Shown in pieces: positions 34,146-41,563 of a stretch of 52,734 nt of DNA. This stretch comes from Hyphomicrobiales bacterium (lineage in GTDB: Bacteria; Pseudomonadota; Alphaproteobacteria; Rhizobiales; Devosiaceae). Below the pieces are notes generated by a model. It had not been told where the DNA came from and made no database searches. It worked only from the letters and a program-made list of their open reading frames with translations. The stretch lies in NCBI GenBank assembly GCA_004144345.1, contig SEEL01000022.1:1-52734 (forward strand). The letters run 5' to 3'. The position numbers and the translations under genes are program-made. Each line of letters starts with the position of its first letter. The stretch's first letter is position 1.

Positions 34146-35874
34146 GCTCGGTGGAGCCCTGGCCGCTCTGGCTTTCGCCTTGCTCGCGACCACCGCCGCA
34201 CAGGCGATTGTCCCCATCACCGATGCGCAGTCGCGCAATCGCGACGCCATCGCCCGCCAGCTCGCCCCGCAGCACTCCTACGCGCTGGTCATCGGCATCT
34301 CCGAGTTCGACAATGCCGGCTGGACCGATCTGGGCGGTGTGCACGGTGAAGTGGAGAACGTTGGAGCGGCGCTCCAGCAGCAGGGCTTTACCATCGTGCC
34401 CGAAAGCCGCATCGGCCGGGTCGATCACAAGACGATGACCGAGGCCATCGCGCAGTTCTTTGCCACCTATGGCAGCAAGGCCGAGAACCGGCTGGTGGTC
34501 TACGTCGCGACGCACGGCTATTCCGATCCGTCACGCCCCGACGCCGATGGCTATCTCGTCGCCTCTGATGGCGGCGCGCCGCGCGATGGCGCGGTGACGA
34601 ATGGCTATTCGGTGAAGCAACTGTCCTCGGCGCTCACCTCGCTCGCCGCCCAGCACGTGTTCCTGTTCTTCAACTCCTGCTTCTCGGGCTCCATGTTGCC
34701 CGAGCCGACGCGAGAGTCGAATAACCTCCTCGGCAACAAGCCCGGCACCGCGCTCAGCAAGGAGACGGTGGACTGGACGCTGGATCTGCTGTCGCACAAT
34801 GCGCGGCTGGTGCTGACCGCCGGCAATGCCAGCCAGACCGTCCCCGACGCCAACAATCCGTTCTCGCTCGCCGTGGTCGATGCGCTCAATGGCGAGGCCG
34901 ATGTCGATGGCGACGGCATCATCCTCGGCACCGAGATCGCGCAATTCGTGCGTGGCCGCGTTGCGCGCGCCACCCGCCTTGCCGGTCATGCCAATGACCC
35001 GGTGTTTGCCGTGCTGCCCAAGCTCGTGCCGCCGGTCGAACCGCGTCCCGACGCGCCCGATGCTGGGCGGCTGGACTATGCGTTGCAGGGCGATTTTATC
35101 TTCCTTGCGCCCGATGGCCCGAAGCAGACCGCCGCCGGTGAAGGCGAGCAGCAGGCGCTGCTCAAGGACAAGCAGAGCCGCCTCCTCGCCAATCAATATC
35201 TCGCCTGCATCGACTGTCCGACCATGGTCGAAGTGCCCGGCGTCAGCGCCGACACCCGTGTGGCGCTCGCCGCCACCGAGATCACCTATGCCCAGTGGGA
35301 CGCCTGCTTCCGCGAGAGCGCCTGCACCCGCTATCTGCCCGATGACGGGCTCGGCCGTGGCGACCGTCCGGCGGGCGGCGTCACCTGGCTCGATGCGCTC
35401 GAATACGCCAACTGGCTCGCCACCAAGACCGGCACCGACGCGCCCTGCATCGACTATCGCCTGCCGACCGCCGACGAATGGCGCAGTGCCGCCCTCTATG
35501 GCACGCACGGTAATGTGACGTGGGAAGCCGCCGTCGCCGACAATGCGGCCGTCTGCTGGGGCTGTGGTCCGGGGCAGGACGGCACCGCCGCCATCCGCAC
35601 CGCCGCCTCGCCCGCCAATCCCGCCGGTCTCTACGATATGGTGGGCAATCTGTGGGAATGGGTCGATCAGGACGCCGGCGCCTGCGACCTCACGGCGATC
35701 CGCCAGAACGGCCAGTGCGCGCCAGGGCTGGTGCTCGGCGGCTCCTACGCCACCCGGGCCGATGCCTTGCCGCTGATCGAAGCTGGCGGCGCCGCACCGC
35801 GCACCGGTAATGACCGCCCCTGGTCCTCGCCCACCATCGGCTTCCGCGTCGCCTGCGACGTGAAGCGCGGCTGA
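34132..35874 (+). CDS. Exported caspase-like protease with FGE/SUMF1 domain
   Basis: 580 residues from the ATG at 34132, chosen because GGAG lies 7 bases before it; an ATG six codons upstream would lengthen the signal peptide. The signal peptide ends near AAQA-IVP. Residues 48-310 are a C14 caspase-like domain with H128 (VATHG) and C183 (FFNSCFSG). An EF-hand-like loop DVDGDGIILGTE lies within it at about residues 258-269. Residues of about 355-575 are an FGE-sulfatase/SUMF1 fold (TYAQWDACF, GGVTWLDALEYANWLA, RLPTADEWR, VGNLWEWV, LGGSYATR, TIGFRVAC). The cysteines of true formylglycine-generating enzymes are not at the usual place, so this domain is probably a binding or recognition module. 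Overlap with the RyR gene implies a joint role. Confidence 0.87.
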   Translation: MRIPRLGGALAALAFALLATTAAQAIVPITDAQSRNRDAIARQLAPQHSYALVIGISEFDNAGWTDLGGVHGEVENVGAALQQQGFTIVPESRIGRVDHKTMTEAIAQFFATYGSKAENRLVVYVATHGYSDPSRPDADGYLVASDGGAPRDGAVTNGYSVKQLSSALTSLAAQHVFLFFNSCFSGSMLPEPTRESNNLLGNKPGTALSKETVDWTLDLLSHNARLVLTAGNASQTVPDANNPFSLAVVDALNGEADVDGDGIILGTEIAQFVRGRVARATRLAGHANDPVFAVLPKLVPPVEPRPDAPDAGRLDYALQGDFIFLAPDGPKQTAAGEGEQQALLKDKQSRLLANQYLACIDCPTMVEVPGVSADTRVALAATEITYAQWDACFRESACTRYLPDDGLGRGDRPAGGVTWLDALEYANWLATKTGTDAPCIDYRLPTADEWRSAALYGTHGNVTWEAAVADNAAVCWGCGPGQDGTAAIRTAASPANPAGLYDMVGNLWEWVDQDAGACDLTAIRQNGQCAPGLVLGGSYATRADALPLIEAGGAAPRTGNDRPWSSPTIGFRVACDVKRG

Positions 35875-35960
35875 GCCCACCAGAAGCGCGTTCTTTCTCC
35901 ACAATCGCGCGGGCAGCGGAAATCGCTTCCCGCTTCGCTTGTTTCGGCGTCTGCTCCATT

Positions 35961-35981
35961 TCTCGACTAAGTCAGTAGAGA
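35961..35981. promoter_or_regulatory. 21-bp imperfect palindrome upstream of tauA, candidate operator
   Basis: The site begins TCTCGACTAA, has G at its centre (35971), and ends TCAGTAGAGA. Eight of ten positions pair across the centre (pattern TCTC-n-ACT-n-A / T-n-AGT-n-GAGA). It lies about 85 bases before the tauA start. A second site with the same 5' half, sharing CATTTCTCGACTA, lies at 39704 ahead of the small gene at 39763. The binding protein is unknown; regulators of sulfur-starvation genes are the natural candidates. The rest of 35875-36066 holds only the leader hairpin listed next. Confidence 0.55.
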
Positions 35982-36016
35982 TAGTGCAGTTTATGAAGGC
36001 TGGGGCGTTGGACATC

Positions 36017-36064
36017 GGTCCGCCGGGTGCTTCGCCGCCAGCCCCAATTCAACCGGAACGGACC
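36017..36064 (+). promoter_or_regulatory. Leader hairpin ending two bases before the tauA start
   Basis: GGTCCGCCGG (36017-36026) can pair with CCGG-AA-CGGACC (36053-36064): ten base pairs with a two-base AA bulge. The 3' arm contains the only purine-rich ribosome binding sequence (CGGA). The loop contains a smaller GGTG-CTTC-GCCG fold. If it forms in the mRNA, it would hinder tauA translation. No known riboswitch class was recognised. Confidence 0.4.
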
Positions 36065-36066
36065 AA

Positions 36067-37065
36067 ATGAGCCCCAACCGCCGCCTCATCCTCACCGCCG
36101 CCCTTGCCGGCCTCGCCCTGTCTGGGCTTGGCGCGAGTGCCGCTTCCGCCGTCGATCTGCGCATCGGCTGGCAGCAGATTGTCGAACCTTCCCGCGTGCC
36201 GCAGGCCGCCGGTGAATATGAGAAGGCGACGGGCGCCAATATCACCTGGAACCAGTTCGGCGGCGGGGCCGATGTGATTGCCGCCATCGCCTCGGGCGCG
36301 CTCGACATCGGCTATGTCGGCTCCTCGCCGCTCGCTTCGGCGGCGAGCCAGGAACTGCCGATTGAGACCATCTTCATCGTCGGCAACATCGCCGAAGCCG
36401 AAGCGCTGGCGGTCAAGGGCGTCACCAATCCCGCCGACCTTGCCGGCAAGAAGATCGCGACCCCCTTCGTCTCCACCGCGCATTACGCGCTGCTTGCCGC
36501 GCTGAAGCATTGGAACGTCGATCCAGCGAGCCTCGAACTACTCAACCTCCGCCCGGCCGATATCGGCGCGGCGTGGGAGCGTGGCGATATCGACGGCGCC
36601 TATGTGTGGGATCCGGTGCTCAACCAGATCAAGACCAGTGGCGGCACCGTGCTCGTCGACTCCGCTGAGGTCGCCACCTGGGGCGCCCCGACCTTCGATG
36701 CCTGGATCGTCCGCAAGGACTATGCCGAGCAGCATCCGGAGATCGTCACCGCCTTCGTCAAGACCACCGCCGATGCCTATGCGGCCTACCTCGCCGATCC
36801 GGCGGCGTGGAACGCCGAGAGCGATGCCGCCAAGGCCATCGCCCAGCTGACCGGCGCCAATGCCGCCGACGTGCCGGCGCTGCTCAAGGGCTATGTCTTC
36901 CCCTCGCTCGCCGATCAGGCCGGCCCCGATTATCTCGGCGGCGCCACCGTCAAGGCCATCGCCGACACCTCGGCCTTCCTCGTCGAGCAGGGCAAGATCC
37001 CGGCGGCACTCCCCGACTACGCCGCCTATGTGAACACCCGCTTCGTTATCGACGCGGCGAAGTAA
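36067..37065 (+). CDS. tauA: Taurine ABC transporter periplasmic binding protein
   Basis: 332 residues with a twin-alanine signal peptide (LILTAALAGLALSGLGASAASA). The mature part has the TauA/SsuA pattern: DLRIGWQQIVEPSRVPQAAG, ATGANITWNQFGGGADVIAAIASG, DIGYVGSSPLA and PADLAGKKIATPFVSTAHYAL. It binds taurine in the periplasm for TauBC. The operon tauABCD follows the classic order, used to obtain sulfur from taurine when sulfate or cysteine is scarce. Upstream are a candidate operator and a leader hairpin. An 89-base gap with a second hairpin separates it from tauB, which could allow more binding protein than permease. Confidence 0.93.
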   Translation: MSPNRRLILTAALAGLALSGLGASAASAVDLRIGWQQIVEPSRVPQAAGEYEKATGANITWNQFGGGADVIAAIASGALDIGYVGSSPLASAASQELPIETIFIVGNIAEAEALAVKGVTNPADLAGKKIATPFVSTAHYALLAALKHWNVDPASLELLNLRPADIGAAWERGDIDGAYVWDPVLNQIKTSGGTVLVDSAEVATWGAPTFDAWIVRKDYAEQHPEIVTAFVKTTADAYAAYLADPAAWNAESDAAKAIAQLTGANAADVPALLKGYVFPSLADQAGPDYLGGATVKAIADTSAFLVEQGKIPAALPDYAAYVNTRFVIDAAK

Positions 37066-37131
37066 ACCTTCCCCCGGCCGGGCACTCCCTGTCCCGGCCA
37101 TCCTGCCGCTGTCGCTCCTCCTGGCGACGGC

Positions 37132-37153
37132 GGCCTTTCCTCAAGGAGAGGCC
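37132..37153 (+). promoter_or_regulatory. Hairpin that hides the tauB ribosome binding site
   Basis: GGCCTTTCC (37132-37140) pairs with GGAGAGGCC (37145-37153) over nine base pairs, one of them a T-G wobble, around loop TCAA. The 3' arm holds the Shine-Dalgarno AAGGAGAGG of tauB, whose ATG begins one base later at 37155. It may lower tauB translation relative to tauA or protect the tauA 3' end. Confidence 0.5.
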
Positions 37154-37154
37154 G

Positions 37155-37958
37155 ATGAGCGAACTGCGCCTCGACAATGTGTCGCTGAGCTTCGAGCGGC
37201 CGCAGGCCACCAGCCGCGCCACTCGCGTGCCGATCCTCGCCAATCTCCAGCTGAGCATTTCGAGCGGCGAATTCGTCGCCATCATCGGCCGCTCCGGTTC
37301 GGGCAAGACCTCGATCCTCAATCTCGCCGCGGGCTTTCTCGCGTCGACCAGCGGCCGCGTCAGTGTCGATGGCGCGGCAATCACCGGCCCGGGCGCCGAT
37401 CGCGCCGTGGTGTTCCAGGACGATGCGCTCTTTGCCTGGCTCAGCGCCCGCGAAAATGTCGCGCTGCCGCTGAAGCTGCGCCATCTCGATACGGCGCGCC
37501 GCGCCGCCCGCGCCGATGAATTGCTGCGCCTTGTCGGTCTCGGCGAGCATAGCGGCAAATCCATCTGGCAGCTCTCGGGCGGCCAGCGCCAGCGGGTCGG
37601 CATTGCGCGGGCGCTCGCCGCCGATCCGCAATTCCTGCTCATGGACGAACCGCTCGGCGCCCTTGACGCGATGACGCGCGAGCGCATGCAGGAATTGCTG
37701 CTCGACGTCTGGGGCGCGTCGCGCGCCGGGGTGCTGCTGATCACCCATTCGGTCGAGGAGGCCCTGTTCCTCGCCACCCGCATCATAGTCCTCGCGCCCG
37801 ATCCGGGCCGCATCGTGCTCGAGCGCGAGGCGAGTTTCGGCCGCCGCTATCTCGCCGGCGAGAGGCCCCGCGCCCTCAAGGCCGATCCGTCATTCATCGC
37901 GCTGCGCGAGGAGCTGATCGAAGCCATTGGCGCCGGCGACGAGAGGCTGGTCGCGTGA
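37155..37958 (+). CDS. tauB: Taurine ABC transporter ATP-binding protein
   Basis: 267 residues from the ATG at 37155. The open frame extends far upstream inside tauA, but MSELRLDNVSLSFERPQ after AAGGAGAGG is the natural start. Walker A is GRSGSGKTS, the signature [10 protein letters not shown], Walker B FLLMDEPLGALD, and the H-loop ITHSVEEALFLATRI. The Q-loop reads VVFQDDALFAWLSARENV, as in TauB/SsuB. It powers TauC. Its TGA overlaps the tauC GTG. Confidence 0.93.
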   Translation: MSELRLDNVSLSFERPQATSRATRVPILANLQLSISSGEFVAIIGRSGSGKTSILNLAAGFLASTSGRVSVDGAAITGPGADRAVVFQDDALFAWLSARENVALPLKLRHLDTARRAARADELLRLVGLGEHSGKSIWQLSGGQRQRVGIARALAADPQFLLMDEPLGALDAMTRERMQELLLDVWGASRAGVLLITHSVEEALFLATRIIVLAPDPGRIVLEREASFGRRYLAGERPRALKADPSFIALREELIEAIGAGDERLVA

Positions 37959-38776
37959 GCTCAACCGCCGTGAGCGAGGCCGTCATCGCCGAGCGGCACG
38001 CGCCGCCACGCCGCCTCTGGCGCGCCCCCATCGCGCTCCTCACCATCGCGGCGATCCTCGGCCTCTGGCAGCTCGCCGTGAGCTTCGTCTGGGTGTCGCC
38101 GGTGTTCCTGCCGGCGCCGGCCAAGGTGGTCACCGCTCTGTTCCGCCTGCTGAGCCAGGGCTATATCGACGGCACGCTGTGGCAGCACGCCTGGGCCAGC
38201 ATCGGGCGCGTCTTCTCGGCGCTGCTGATCACCACGCTCATTGCCGTGCCCGCCGGCATCGCCATCGCCACCAGCAGCATCGGCCGCGGCATCCTCGACC
38301 CCATCATCGAGTTCGTGCGGCCGCTGCCGCCGCTCGCCTATCTGCCGCTCATCATCATCTGGTTCGGCATCGGCGAGCCGAGCAAGATCCTCGTCATCGG
38401 CCTTGCCATGCTGGCGCCCATCGCCATCTCGACGGCCTCGGGCATCCGCTCGGCGCCACTAAGCCAGATCAATGCCGCGCGCTCCTTCGGCGCGACGCGG
38501 CTGCAGGTGCTGCGCGAGGTGCTGCTGCCGAGCGCCTTGCCCGAAATTCTCACCGGCATCCGCATTGCGCTCGGCGCCGGCTGGTCGACGCTGGTCGCCG
38601 CCGAACTCGTCGCCGCCTCGCGCGGGCTTGGCGTCATGATCCAGTCCGCCGCGCAGTTTCTCGTCACCGACATCGTCATCGTCGGCATCTTCGTCATTTC
38701 CGCACTCGCCTTCGGCTTCGAAGCGCTGCTCCGTCTCATCGAGCGCCGCTTCCTGCCCTGGGCCCGTCATCGCTAG
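37955..38776 (+). CDS. tauC: Taurine ABC transporter permease
   Basis: 273 residues from a GTG overlapping the tauB stop (GTGA). Six hydrophobic helices are visible. The first follows WRAPIALLTIAAILGLWQLAV, and the EAA loop is INAARSFGATRLQVLREVLLPSALPEI. AELVAASRGLGVMI is the typical TauC/SsuC helix. It forms the inner-membrane channel for taurine with TauB. The tauD ribosome binding site (AGGAGG) overlaps its stop codon. Confidence 0.93.
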   Translation: MSSTAVSEAVIAERHAPPRRLWRAPIALLTIAAILGLWQLAVSFVWVSPVFLPAPAKVVTALFRLLSQGYIDGTLWQHAWASIGRVFSALLITTLIAVPAGIAIATSSIGRGILDPIIEFVRPLPPLAYLPLIIIWFGIGEPSKILVIGLAMLAPIAISTASGIRSAPLSQINAARSFGATRLQVLREVLLPSALPEILTGIRIALGAGWSTLVAAELVAASRGLGVMIQSAAQFLVTDIVIVGIFVISALAFGFEALLRLIERRFLPWARHR

Positions 38777-38785
38777 GAGGATCGA

Positions 38786-39646
38786 TTGAACGCACCCGCC
38801 CCCGAACTGCATCTGGCCACGCGGCCCCTCACCCCGGTCATCGGCGCCATCATCGATGGCATCGATCTGGCCGCCGAGCTCAACGACGCGACCATCAATT
38901 CGCTGCGCCGCGCCCTGCTCAAGCATCATGTGCTGTTCTTCGAGCGCCAGTCGCTGACGCCGGTCGTGCAGAAGGCGCTCGCCGCCCGCTTCGGCGATCT
39001 GCACATCCACCCCATCTATCCGCATGTCGAAGACGTGCCCGAGATCATCATCCTCGACACGTCGCACAACAATCTGCCCGACAATGACAATTGGCATACG
39101 GATGTGACCTTCATCCGCAATCCGCCGCTCGGCGCCATCCTCGCGGCCAAGACCATTCCGCCGTCGGGCGGCGATACCAGCTGGTCGTCCACCATTGCGG
39201 CCTATGAGGCGCTGAGCCCGTCCTTCCGCGCCCTGCTCGATGGCCTCACCGCGATCCACAACATCGAGAAGAGTTTCCCTGAAGCGCGCTGGGGCCAGAA
39301 CGAGGACCGCAGCAAGTTCGAAGAGGCCAAGCGCAAGAACCCGCCGCTCGCCCACCCGGTGGTGCGCGTCCATCCCGAAAGCGGCCGCAAGGGCCTGTTC
39401 GTCAATGAGGGCTTCACCACCCGCATCGTCGAACTCAGCCAGACCGAGAGCGACGCCGTGCTGCGCCTGCTCTTCACCCATGTCGCCAAACCGGAGTTCA
39501 CGGTGCGCTGGAAGTGGAAGGAGGGCGACGTCGCCTTCTGGGACAACCGGCTGACGCAGCACTACGCGCTGGCCGATTATCTGCCGCACCGCCGCATCAT
39601 GCACCGCGCCACCATCCTCGGCGATGTGCCGGTAGGCCCGGGCTGA
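38786..39646 (+). CDS. tauD: Taurine dioxygenase
   Basis: 286 residues from a TTG with AGGAGG at ideal spacing. The iron triad of 2-oxoglutarate dioxygenases is present: H104 and D106 in NWHTDVTF, and H273 in RIMHRATI, followed by the arginine that holds 2-oxoglutarate. Also conserved are LTPVIGAIIDGIDL at the N-terminus and AHPVVRVHPESGRKGLFVN. TauD cleaves taurine to sulfite and aminoacetaldehyde in the cytoplasm. Together with TauABC this gives a complete taurine-sulfur pathway. Confidence 0.94.
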   Translation: MNAPAPELHLATRPLTPVIGAIIDGIDLAAELNDATINSLRRALLKHHVLFFERQSLTPVVQKALAARFGDLHIHPIYPHVEDVPEIIILDTSHNNLPDNDNWHTDVTFIRNPPLGAILAAKTIPPSGGDTSWSSTIAAYEALSPSFRALLDGLTAIHNIEKSFPEARWGQNEDRSKFEEAKRKNPPLAHPVVRVHPESGRKGLFVNEGFTTRIVELSQTESDAVLRLLFTHVAKPEFTVRWKWKEGDVAFWDNRLTQHYALADYLPHRRIMHRATILGDVPVGPG

Positions 39647-39703
39647 GACCGGGAGGGGCGGAGAAAAGCCTTTCCCGGCCAATAGCTGTACGGAAAAGTC
39701 ATT

Positions 39704-39724
39704 TCTCGACTAGTTTGGTAGTGT
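39704..39724. promoter_or_regulatory. Second copy of the tau operator-like motif
   Basis: The stretch CATTTCTCGACTA ending at 39712 is identical to the 5' half of the site before tauA; the 3' half (TTTGGTAGTGT) is degenerate. It stands about 40 bases upstream of the small gene at 39763. This suggests that the small gene has its own promoter under the same regulator as tauABCD. The region 39647-39762 otherwise holds only the hairpin at 39737-39757. Confidence 0.45.
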
Positions 39725-39736
39725 AATCCACGCTGA

Positions 39737-39757
39737 CCCTCCCAACCCAAAGGAGGG
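39737..39757 (+). promoter_or_regulatory. Short hairpin over the ribosome binding site of the 67-residue gene
   Basis: CCCTCC (39737-39742) pairs with GGAGGG (39752-39757) around a nine-base loop. The 3' arm is the Shine-Dalgarno sequence, six bases before the ATG at 39763. The stem is only six base pairs, so chance is a real possibility. It follows the same pattern as the hairpins before tauA, tauB and the KGG gene. Confidence 0.35.
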
Positions 39758-39762
39758 ACGCC

Positions 39763-39966
39763 ATGAACAGCCTCATCGATTTCCTGACGTTCAAGGACAA
39801 ATCGGCCCGCGCGGCACCAGCCCCAACGGCCGAATCCGACATCCGCCTGCGTCGCGACGAACGCGACGCTGCCGTACTCTCCGACAAATATCCGCCCGAC
39901 GGCGCGGACATCGAATCCGTCAGCGAGTACCGGCTGGCGAGCCTGATGCAGTATCCGCATTACTGA
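39763..39966 (+). CDS. Small cysteine-free protein linked to the taurine genes
   Basis: 67 residues, beginning MNSLIDFLTFKDK. I do not recognise the family. AAAGGAGGG stands at good spacing, and the gene has its own upstream motif shared with tauA, so I take it as real. The protein is charged (RLRRDERDAA) with a proline/alanine stretch in the first third and no membrane segment or signal peptide. It contains no cysteine and only two methionines, which fits a product made under sulfur limitation. Translation ends five bases before a strong palindrome. Confidence 0.65.
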   Translation: MNSLIDFLTFKDKSARAAPAPTAESDIRLRRDERDAAVLSDKYPPDGADIESVSEYRLASLMQYPHY

Positions 39967-39971
39967 GGGGC

Positions 39972-40072
39972 GGGGGCGCGCCCCCACCCATCCGCCCTTC
40001 GGGCAGCAGTCGGGCCTTCTCCCTTGATGGGAGAAGGTGGGCGAAGCCCGGATGGGGGTGGTGCCCCATCCG
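39972..40072. repeat. Hairpin cluster between the tau-linked gene and uxaC, bidirectional terminator-like
   Basis: Three perfect inverted repeats stand in series: GGGGGCGCGCCCCC (39972-39985), CCTTCTCCC-TTGAT-GGGAGAAGG (40015-40037), and CGGATGGGG/CCCCATCCG (40049-40072). CACCCATCCGCCC near 39986 can also pair with GGGCGAAGCCCGGATGGGGGTG near 40040. The element lies between converging genes, with the first stem just past the plus-strand stop and the last just past the uxaC stop. The sequence style resembles mosaic intergenic repeats of rhizobia-like genomes. No T-runs. Confidence 0.65.
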
Positions 40073-40082
40073 CCTGACCTTC

Positions 40083-41486
40083 TTACAACCGGTACGCCAG
40101 CTTCGGCAGATTGTAGGCGAGGTCGGCGGCCACCTCATACGCTTCTTCCTCGCGCAGCCGGTGCTCGACCACGAGCCGCGCCAGATAGGCGCAGTCGATG
40201 CGGCGGGCCACGTCGTGCCGCGCCGGGATCGATGGAAAGGCCCGCGTGTCGTCGTTGAAGCCGACCGTGTTGTAGAAGCCCGCCGATTCCGTCGCCAGTT
40301 CGCGGAACCGCATCATCCCTTCGGGACTATCAAAGAACCACCAGGGCGGCCCGAGCCGTAGCGCCGGATAGACGCCGGCCAGCGGCGCCAGTTCGCGCGC
40401 GTAAGTCGTCTCATCCAGCGTGAACAGGATGATACGCAGCTCCTTCTCCATGCCGAAGCGGTCGAGCAGCGGTTTCAACGCGCTCACATAATCGGTGGGG
40501 CCGGGGATATCGAAGCCCTTGTCCGCCCCATAGGTCTGGAACATCGACGGCGAATGGTTGCGCCGCGAGCCGGGATGGATCTGCAGCACCAGTCCGTCAT
40601 CGACGCTCATCCGTGCCATCTCGGTCAGCATCTGGGCGCGGAACAATTCCTTCTCGCCCGCATCGGCACGGCGGCTGCGCACGCGGTCGTAGAGTGCCGA
40701 CGCGTCGCCCGGCGCGAGGTCGGCGGTCAGCGCCGTGGGATGGCCATGGTCGCTCGCCGTCGCGCCCATCGATTTGAAGAATTCACGGCGCTTCCGATGC
40801 GCGTCGAGATAGCCCTGCCACCGGCCGGTATCGCAGCCGGTGATCGCATCGAGCGTATCGAGGTCGCGCTGGAAGCTCGGCTTGTCCGGGTCGACGATAT
40901 TGTCCGGCCGGTAGGTCGGCACCACGCGGCCGCCCGTCCAGCCGCTCTCATTGATCATCTTGTGCCATTTGAGATCGTCGATCGCGGCGTCGGTGGTGGC
41001 GATCACCTCGAGCTTGAAGCGCTCGAACATCGCGCGCGGCAGATATTCCGGCTTTTGCAGGCACTCGGCGATGGTGTCGTAATAATGATCGGCGGTCAGC
41101 GCCGAGAGCGGCTCAGTCAGCCCGAACAGATCCTGGAACGTCGTGTCGAGCCAGCTGCGCGAAGGCGTGCCGCGGAAGAGGTAGTAATTCTCGGCAAACA
41201 GCCGCCAGATCTTGCGGCCATCCGTCTCGACCGGCTTGCCGTCCTTGCGGGCGACGCCGAGCTGGCTGAGGTCGATCCCCTGGCTGACCAGCATGCGGTT
41301 CACGTAGTGGTCGGGCACGATCATCAGCTGCGCCGGATCGGGGAACGGCTCGTTCAGCGCGTACCATTGCGGCTCGGTGTGGCCGTGCGGCGAAATCAGT
41401 CCATATCTTCGGATGCTTTTGAAGAGATTGCGGGCGATTTCGCGGGTCGCCGGGTCGGCGGGAAAGAAGCGATCGTCGTGCAGCAT
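40083..41486 (-). CDS. uxaC: Glucuronate isomerase
   Basis: 467 residues, the usual length for UxaC (about 470). Family blocks include DDRFFPADPATREIARNLF, ISPHGHTEPQWYALNEPFPDPA with the metal-binding HGH, PTYRPDNIVDP, and LQIHPGSRRNHS, plus GFNDDTRAFPSIPARHDVARR near the C-terminus. It converts D-glucuronate to D-fructuronate (and galacturonate to tagaturonate) in hexuronate breakdown. No other hexuronate gene is beside it. A 51-base hairpin lies 80-130 bases upstream on its strand. The ribosome binding site is weak (GGTGAG). Confidence 0.95.
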   Translation of the reverse strand: MLHDDRFFPADPATREIARNLFKSIRRYGLISPHGHTEPQWYALNEPFPDPAQLMIVPDHYVNRMLVSQGIDLSQLGVARKDGKPVETDGRKIWRLFAENYYLFRGTPSRSWLDTTFQDLFGLTEPLSALTADHYYDTIAECLQKPEYLPRAMFERFKLEVIATTDAAIDDLKWHKMINESGWTGGRVVPTYRPDNIVDPDKPSFQRDLDTLDAITGCDTGRWQGYLDAHRKRREFFKSMGATASDHGHPTALTADLAPGDASALYDRVRSRRADAGEKELFRAQMLTEMARMSVDDGLVLQIHPGSRRNHSPSMFQTYGADKGFDIPGPTDYVSALKPLLDRFGMEKELRIILFTLDETTYARELAPLAGVYPALRLGPPWWFFDSPEGMMRFRELATESAGFYNTVGFNDDTRAFPSIPARHDVARRIDCAYLARLVVEHRLREEEAYEVAADLAYNLPKLAYRL

Positions 41487-41563
41487 GGCTCACCGGCGGT
41501 GCAGGGAGCAACTAGTATGGAAGTTGCCCGGCGCGGGTCAAGCCACGGAAATTGAAGTCAAAA

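Noticed and set aside
35085-35874. An active formylglycine-generating enzyme in the caspase protein
   Set aside because: The fold is clear but the cysteines used by true FGEs are not at the expected place and no sulfatase gene is near.
36017-36064. A SAM-type or other known riboswitch before tauA
   Set aside because: Only a bulged stem can be drawn; none of the conserved cores of SAM-I, SAM-II or cobalamin riboswitches was recognised.
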